From assembly GCA_031263345.1 (NCBI GenBank), contig JAISFY010000058.1, positions 1 to 10,281 of the forward strand: a stretch of 10,281 bases of DNA, read 5' to 3'. The DNA comes from Holosporales bacterium. GTDB lineage: Bacteria > Pseudomonadota > Alphaproteobacteria > RUG11792. Positions 6,187 to 10,281 of the stretch are shown one piece after another. The position numbers and the translations under genes were made by a program. How positions within the stretch are numbered: position 1 is the stretch's first letter; the number at the start of each line of letters is the position of its first letter. Under the pieces are notes generated by a model. It saw only the letters and a list, made by a program, of their open reading frames with translations. It was not told where the DNA came from and did not search any database.

Positions 6187-7184
6187 GACCGGTCGATTCT
6201 AAAGCTGCGTCCGGTCGTATATACGATGTCGCCATCGTTGGGGCTGGTGTTTCTGGCCTTTATGCATCATATTGCTGTGGATTTTTGGCTGCCTTAAAGG
6301 CCTGCGTTGTCGAAGCTGCGGCCATTCCTGGTGGTCAGTGTGAGACACTTTATCCCAGGAAGAGAATGTATGGGGTGCCTGGATTTCAGGATATTGTAGC
6401 TAGGGACTATATTTCGGTCCTGGCTAATCAGTGTCTTCCGCATGCGACCGCGACCTTGTTCGGGCAGAGAGTTAACAGAGTTTCGCGAATTGGAGCCAGA
6501 GAGTTTAAGATCGATACAGATCAGGAATCGGTAGTTTCTAGATTCCTCATTTTGGCGATCGGAATTGGGGATACCGTTCTATGTGTTCCTGAAAATATCT
6601 TAATAAACATTGACAACACATCCGATTTTATTCAGCATTACTGTTCCAGTGTTAATCTTTTTGCTGGGAAAAGAGTAGTTATCGCAGGAGGTGGAGATTC
6701 TGCCATCGATTTCGCGATAGAGTTATTGATGATCGCTAAGCAGGTAATTTTAGTTCATAGACGATCCGAATTCTCCTGCGAACCATCGAAATTACGGATA
6801 GTTAACGAATTGGCTGAAGCTGAGAATATTTCCCTCAAATTAGATTATGATATTCTGGAGCTTGAGGAATCTGCGATTCGACGTTGTGTGAGAATTAGAA
6901 GGAAGAAGGATATAAATATTGAAGAGATTACTATTGATCATGTTATTTTTTGCTATGGCTTTTCGGTAAAACCTCCATTAATCTGCGGCCTCGAGGAAAT
7001 GGGAATACAGACTAACGATTTCCCCGTAAAAGTTAATATAGAAACCATGGAAACGTTAATAAATGGTTGTTACGCGATCGGAGATGCTATAACTTACCCT
7101 GGCAAGAAGAAGAATGTGGTACCATGCCTCTTTGAGGCCGATAGGGCCGTACGCGCGATTAGGGATAAGGTAGTCCGATCGTAA
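6183..7184 (+). CDS. Ferredoxin--NADP(+) reductase, TrxB-like type (no canonical start codon)
   Basis: This FAD flavoprotein is expected to pass electrons between NADPH and ferredoxin or flavodoxin in the cytoplasm. It has the thioredoxin-reductase fold but no redox-active CxxC, which marks the ferredoxin-NADP reductase branch. Numbered from the ATA at 6183, the FAD-binding fold is 'DVAIVGAGVSG' (15-25) followed by 'GGQCETLYP' (50-58); the NADPH-binding fold is 'VVIAGGGDSAIDFA' (165-178) and 'HRR'; the closing FAD motif 'YAIGDAITYPGK' covers 297-308. The total of 333 residues fits the family. The frame opens after a stop at 6150-6152, and no ATG, GTG, TTG or CTG occurs before the GxGxxG motif. 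The first TTG, at 6285, would cut the FAD-binding motif away. I therefore place the start at ATA, which overlaps the rpsT stop. The body of the gene is intact, so it may be translated weakly, be mis-sequenced by one base, or be at an early stage of inactivation. Confidence 0.82.
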   Translation: MRPVDSKAASGRIYDVAIVGAGVSGLYASYCCGFLAALKACVVEAAAIPGGQCETLYPRKRMYGVPGFQDIVARDYISVLANQCLPHATATLFGQRVNRVSRIGAREFKIDTDQESVVSRFLILAIGIGDTVLCVPENILINIDNTSDFIQHYCSSVNLFAGKRVVIAGGGDSAIDFAIELLMIAKQVILVHRRSEFSCEPSKLRIVNELAEAENISLKLDYDILELEESAIRRCVRIRRKKDINIEEITIDHVIFCYGFSVKPPLICGLEEMGIQTNDFPVKVNIETMETLINGCYAIGDAITYPGKKKNVVPCLFEADRAVRAIRDKVVRS

Positions 7185-7203
7185 CTGTTTGTGTTTTTTG
7201 TGT

Positions 7204-9774
7204 ATGCAGCAATTTATAAGGATTAGGGGAGCTAGAGAACATAACCTGAAAAACGTCGATTTAGATATACCGAAAAATAGGTTGGTTGTCATAACGGGGC
7301 TAAGCGGCTCTGGGAAATCGACTCTGGCATTTGACACTTTATACGCTGAGGGACAAAGACGATACGTAGAAAGCCTATCTGCATATGCTCGGCAATTCCT
7401 CAATCTCATGCCGAGACCAGCCGTTGACAGTATCGATGGATTGAGCCCATCAATTTCGATCGAACAGAAGACGATTTCCAAAAATCCAAGATCAACCGTA
7501 GGTACTATAACTGAAATTTATGACTATCTCAGATTACTGTATGCACGAATTGGCATTCCGTTTTCTCCGACGACTGGACTCCCGATACGGGCACAGACAG
7601 TTTCGCAGATCATTGATGCGATTTTAAAATATCCAGCCGGAACGAAGCTATATATTTTGTCTCCAATGATTCGGAGTAGAAAAGGGGAATTTAAGAACGA
7701 TTTAATGGCTATAAAAAGGGCTGGCTTTGAGAGGGTTTTTGTTGATGGACGGTTATATCTCATAGACGAAGTTCCAGCTCTTTCAAAAAACGTAAAACAC
7801 GATATTTCGATTATAGTTGACAGAATCTTAATCCCTACTGAAAGCGATGAGATCGATGAACTCAGGCAAAGGCTCGCAAATTCGGTTCCAGTATCTCTAA
7901 GAAACTCTGGTGGATTATTAATTACAAAAAATCTTGAAAATAACAAAGAACGGATTTTTTCTGAAAATTTTGCATGTCCAGTGTCCGGATTTTGTATCGA
8001 AAAAATCGAACCTAGATTGTTTTCATTTAACAATCCAAAGGGAGCGTGTAAATCGTGTAGAGGAATTGGTTTTTCCGGCCCGGGATCATCATTTTCCGGA
8101 CGCCCATCAGCTTCCGACGGTGACGAAGATCCTGATTATGATATCCTAATGCCGAAGGAGGTATGCCACGTCTGTCAGGGAACGAGACTCTCTGCGGAAG
8201 CGCTGAGTATCAAGATTGACAGCAAAAATATTGCTGAAGTTTCGAATATGTCAATAGATTCTGTGATGGATTGGATTGTTCAATTACAGAATAAGCTTGA
8301 TCAGAAAGAAATGGCTATTGCCGGTAAAGTTCTTAAGGAAGTTGAAAATCGGTTGCAATTTTTAGTTAATGTTGGATTAGAATATTTAACATTATCTAGG
8401 GCATCCGCGACCTTGTCTGGTGGCGAGAGTCAGCGAATAAGACTCGCATCTCAGATCGGCTCTGGCTTGACGGGAGTTATGTACGTCCTCGATGAACCAT
8501 CGATTGGTCTTCATCAGCGAGATAATGGCCGACTGATCTCGACTTTAAAGAAACTCAGAGACTATAATAACTCGGTCATCGTCGTTGAGCACGATGAAGA
8601 TGCTATGTACGCTTCAGACTGGATCATCGATATGGGGCCTCGGGCAGGCGTTCATGGTGGACAAATTTGTGCCTGTGGAACGATCGAGGAGATTAAGAAT
8701 AATCCTAATAGTTTAACGGGAGATTATCTTTCTGGAAGAAAGACGATAGAGGTTCCTAAGACGAGGAGATGGATCAATAAGGCCAACGGTTTACACATAG
8801 TCGGAGCCAATGCAAACAACCTAAAAAACATTAATGTAAAAATTCCGCAAAATGCCTTTGTTTGTGTTACTGGAGTTTCAGGATCTGGAAAATCAACTCT
8901 TATCATTAATATTCTATATGCAGCAATTTTTAGCAAAATGAATCACAAAATGCTAAGTATTAAAGGGTTGCAGGAAATTAAAAATATTGATATGGTAGAT
9001 AAAGCTATTAATATTAATCAATCCCCGATAGGTAGAACTCCTAGATCAAATCCAGCAACTTATGTTGGTTGTTTTTCGGATATCAGGGCATTGTATGCGG
9101 ATCTTCCGGAGTCTCGTGCTCGTGGATATTCAGCGAGTCGCTTCTCATTCAATATCAAGGGGGGAAGGTGTGAGGCTTGTAAGGGAGATGGTGTTATCAA
9201 AGTCGAGATGCATTTTTTACCCGATGTATACGTTATGTGTGATCAGTGTGCCGGATCGCGTTTTAATCGTGAGACGCAAGAGATTAAGTATAAAGGAAAG
9301 AGTATTTCAGATGTTTTGGATATGACAATCGAAGATGGTGCTAGCCTTTTCAGAAATCAGCCGGCGATTTACCAGAAACTGCATTGTTTGTGTAAGGTTG
9401 GGCTTGGGTATTTGACCATAGGGCAAAAGGCGACGACCCTTTCGGGAGGGGAAGCACAGAGGGTCAAGCTCGCTAAAGAGCTATCCAGGAGATCGACTGG
9501 CAAGACCATGTATATCCTCGACGAACCGACTACTGGGCTTCATATGGATGATATTAAGAAGCTGCTTGAGATTTTACATCTGCTGGTAGATTCTGGAAAT
9601 TCTGTAATCGTCATTGAGCATAACATGGATGTCATAAAAACGGCTGATTGGATTATAGACATTGGCCCAGAAGGGGGTGCGAATGGAGGAACGATTGTTA
9701 TCGAAGGTCCTCCAGAGGTGATTGCTCAGTGTGAGGCCAGTTATACGGGCCGTTATCTGGCGAAGTATCTCTAG
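7204..9774 (+). CDS. uvrA: UvrA, excinuclease ABC subunit A, lacking the insertion domain
   Basis: UvrA is the damage-sensing ATPase of nucleotide excision repair; its dimer loads UvrB on damaged DNA. From the ATG at 7204 it has 856 residues, against about 940-950 usually. Both ABC halves are complete: Walker A 'GLSGSGKS' (32-39) and 'GVSGSGKST' (557-565), signatures 'LSGGE' (404-408; 746-750) and Walker B 'VLDEP' (428-432) and 'ILDEP' (771-775). The C-terminal zinc site has Cys 656, 659, 679 and 682. The first zinc site has Cys 258, 282 and 285, with Ser261 where many UvrAs have Cys. After 'CKSCRGIGF' (282-290) the insertion domain of roughly 110 residues is missing; 29 Gly/Ser/Asp-rich residues lead directly to 'CHVCQGTRL' (321-329). 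The frame is open to a TTG at 7189, but 'MQQFIRIRGAREHNLKN' is the normal UvrA opening. No Shine-Dalgarno is seen; it starts 19 bp after the reductase. Confidence 0.95.
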   Translation: MQQFIRIRGAREHNLKNVDLDIPKNRLVVITGLSGSGKSTLAFDTLYAEGQRRYVESLSAYARQFLNLMPRPAVDSIDGLSPSISIEQKTISKNPRSTVGTITEIYDYLRLLYARIGIPFSPTTGLPIRAQTVSQIIDAILKYPAGTKLYILSPMIRSRKGEFKNDLMAIKRAGFERVFVDGRLYLIDEVPALSKNVKHDISIIVDRILIPTESDEIDELRQRLANSVPVSLRNSGGLLITKNLENNKERIFSENFACPVSGFCIEKIEPRLFSFNNPKGACKSCRGIGFSGPGSSFSGRPSASDGDEDPDYDILMPKEVCHVCQGTRLSAEALSIKIDSKNIAEVSNMSIDSVMDWIVQLQNKLDQKEMAIAGKVLKEVENRLQFLVNVGLEYLTLSRASATLSGGESQRIRLASQIGSGLTGVMYVLDEPSIGLHQRDNGRLISTLKKLRDYNNSVIVVEHDEDAMYASDWIIDMGPRAGVHGGQICACGTIEEIKNNPNSLTGDYLSGRKTIEVPKTRRWINKANGLHIVGANANNLKNINVKIPQNAFVCVTGVSGSGKSTLIINILYAAIFSKMNHKMLSIKGLQEIKNIDMVDKAININQSPIGRTPRSNPATYVGCFSDIRALYADLPESRARGYSASRFSFNIKGGRCEACKGDGVIKVEMHFLPDVYVMCDQCAGSRFNRETQEIKYKGKSISDVLDMTIEDGASLFRNQPAIYQKLHCLCKVGLGYLTIGQKATTLSGGEAQRVKLAKELSRRSTGKTMYILDEPTTGLHMDDIKKLLEILHLLVDSGNSVIVIEHNMDVIKTADWIIDIGPEGGANGGTIVIEGPPEVIAQCEASYTGRYLAKYL

Positions 9775-10281
9775 TGTTCTCAAAAAAACAGATATCCATT
9801 GGGAATATTGAAATTGGTGGAAATGCACCCGTTTCGATTCAGACTATGACGAATACTAATACGGAGAATGTTCAGGCGACGGTAGCTCAGATTGAGCTTG
9901 CAAAGGAGGCTGGATGCGATCTAATTCGGATTTCTTGCCCAACCAGGGAATCTACTGTATCCCTGCGAGAAATTTTGAAAATTATTAAAGAAGATCGGTC
10001 AGTAGATTTGCGGTATATCCCAGTCATAGCCGATGTTCATTTTAATTATAAGAGGGCTATCGAGGCAATTGATGCCGGCGTTCATGGAATTCGTATAAAT
10101 CCAGGAAATATAGATACATTTGGATTACAAGAAACGGTCAAGGCCTTAAATGGCTCTGATTGCGCTTTACGTATTGGAATTAATTCCGGATCGATTGAAA
10201 GAGATATTCTTAATAAATACGGGGAACCGACGGCTGAAGCGCTAGTTGAAAGCGCCGTATTAAGCTGTAAAAAGCTGGAAG
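9774..10281 (+). CDS. ispG: IspG (GcpE), 4-hydroxy-3-methylbut-2-enyl diphosphate synthase (5' part)
   Basis: IspG carries out the next-to-last step of the MEP isoprenoid pathway, reductively opening MEcPP to HMBPP with a [4Fe-4S] cluster and electrons from flavodoxin or ferredoxin. The first 169 codons are present and the frame runs off the window. They cover part of the N-terminal TIM-barrel: 'PVSIQTMTNTNT' (19-30), 'ADVHFNY' (86-92), 'RINPGNI' (107-113), 'LRIGINSGSIE' (132-142) and 'EALVESAV' near the end, all diagnostic of IspG. The cluster-binding cysteines near the C-terminus are not visible. The start is the GTG at 9774, whose first base is the last base of the uvrA TAG (TAGTG); this gives a normal N-terminus. 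No ribosome binding site is evident, which again points to coupling. The product lies upstream of undecaprenyl phosphate, the carrier used in peptidoglycan synthesis. Confidence 0.95.
   Translation, partial: MFSKKQISIGNIEIGGNAPVSIQTMTNTNTENVQATVAQIELAKEAGCDLIRISCPTRESTVSLREILKIIKEDRSVDLRYIPVIADVHFNYKRAIEAIDAGVHGIRINPGNIDTFGLQETVKALNGSDCALRIGINSGSIERDILNKYGEPTAEALVESAVLSCKKLE

Noticed and set aside
6285..7184. Reductase starting at the TTG of 6285
   Set aside because: It would remove the first 34 residues, including the GAGVSG FAD-binding loop that is encoded intact just upstream in the same frame.
7056..7481. Minus-strand ORF of 141 codons spanning the reductase/uvrA junction
   Set aside because: Both plus-strand genes are strongly supported here and the antisense translation shows no domain.
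7524..8033. Minus-strand ORF of 169 codons
   Set aside because: It is a shadow of uvrA, whose frame is intact and highly conserved across the whole stretch.
8041..8160. Frameshift as the explanation for the short UvrA
   Set aside because: The frame is continuous, with conserved UvrA sequence on both sides; about 80 residues are simply absent, which fits an in-frame deletion.

Overview
The window is a gene-dense piece of a Gram-negative bacterial chromosome. It holds ten protein genes in two opposed transcription blocks, and no RNA genes, insertion sequences, CRISPR arrays or phage genes that I can see. The organism is most likely an alphaproteobacterium, perhaps a host-associated one with a compact genome. 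The reasons are an acyltransferase of the 'HQSxWET' type, a UvrA with 'CPVSGF' at its first zinc site, a TrxB-like ferredoxin-NADP reductase of the kind found in Rickettsia and relatives, moderately AT-rich DNA, and genes that touch or overlap at nearly every junction. The presence of lpxC, murD and lolD means the cell makes lipid A, peptidoglycan and sorted outer-membrane lipoproteins. The lineage assignment is inference from motifs recalled from memory, without any database search.

Layout. 1-259 (+) is the 3' end of lpxC. It meets, and overlaps by 21 bp, the end of a minus-strand block read from about 3600 down to 239: a PIF1/RecD-like helicase (3580-2273), comF (2260-1541), ruvC (1544-1041) and plsC (946-239). 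The first three form a tight DNA-processing set. A divergent intergenic region of about 208 bp (3581-3788) carries the start signals of both blocks. The plus-strand block is murD (3789-5102), lolD (5102-5830), rpsT (5908-6186), a ferredoxin-NADP reductase (6183-7184), uvrA (7204-9774) and the 5' part of ispG (9774-10281, running off the window). Junctions are TAATG (murD/lolD), ATAA (rpsT/reductase) and TAGTG (uvrA/ispG).

How the genes fit together. lpxC, plsC, murD and lolD serve the cell envelope. ispG makes the isoprenoid precursor that feeds the undecaprenyl carrier. IspG is an iron-sulfur enzyme that needs low-potential electrons, and the reductase two genes upstream could supply them through ferredoxin. 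uvrA, ruvC, comF and the helicase serve DNA repair, recombination and possibly DNA uptake.

I found no convincing new biological system. The two observations most worth checking are (1) the reductase gene, whose full FAD-binding fold is encoded but has no ATG, GTG or TTG start, only an ATA in an 'ATAA' overlap with rpsT; and (2) a UvrA that seems to have lost its whole insertion domain, replaced by a Gly/Ser/Asp-rich linker of about 30 residues.
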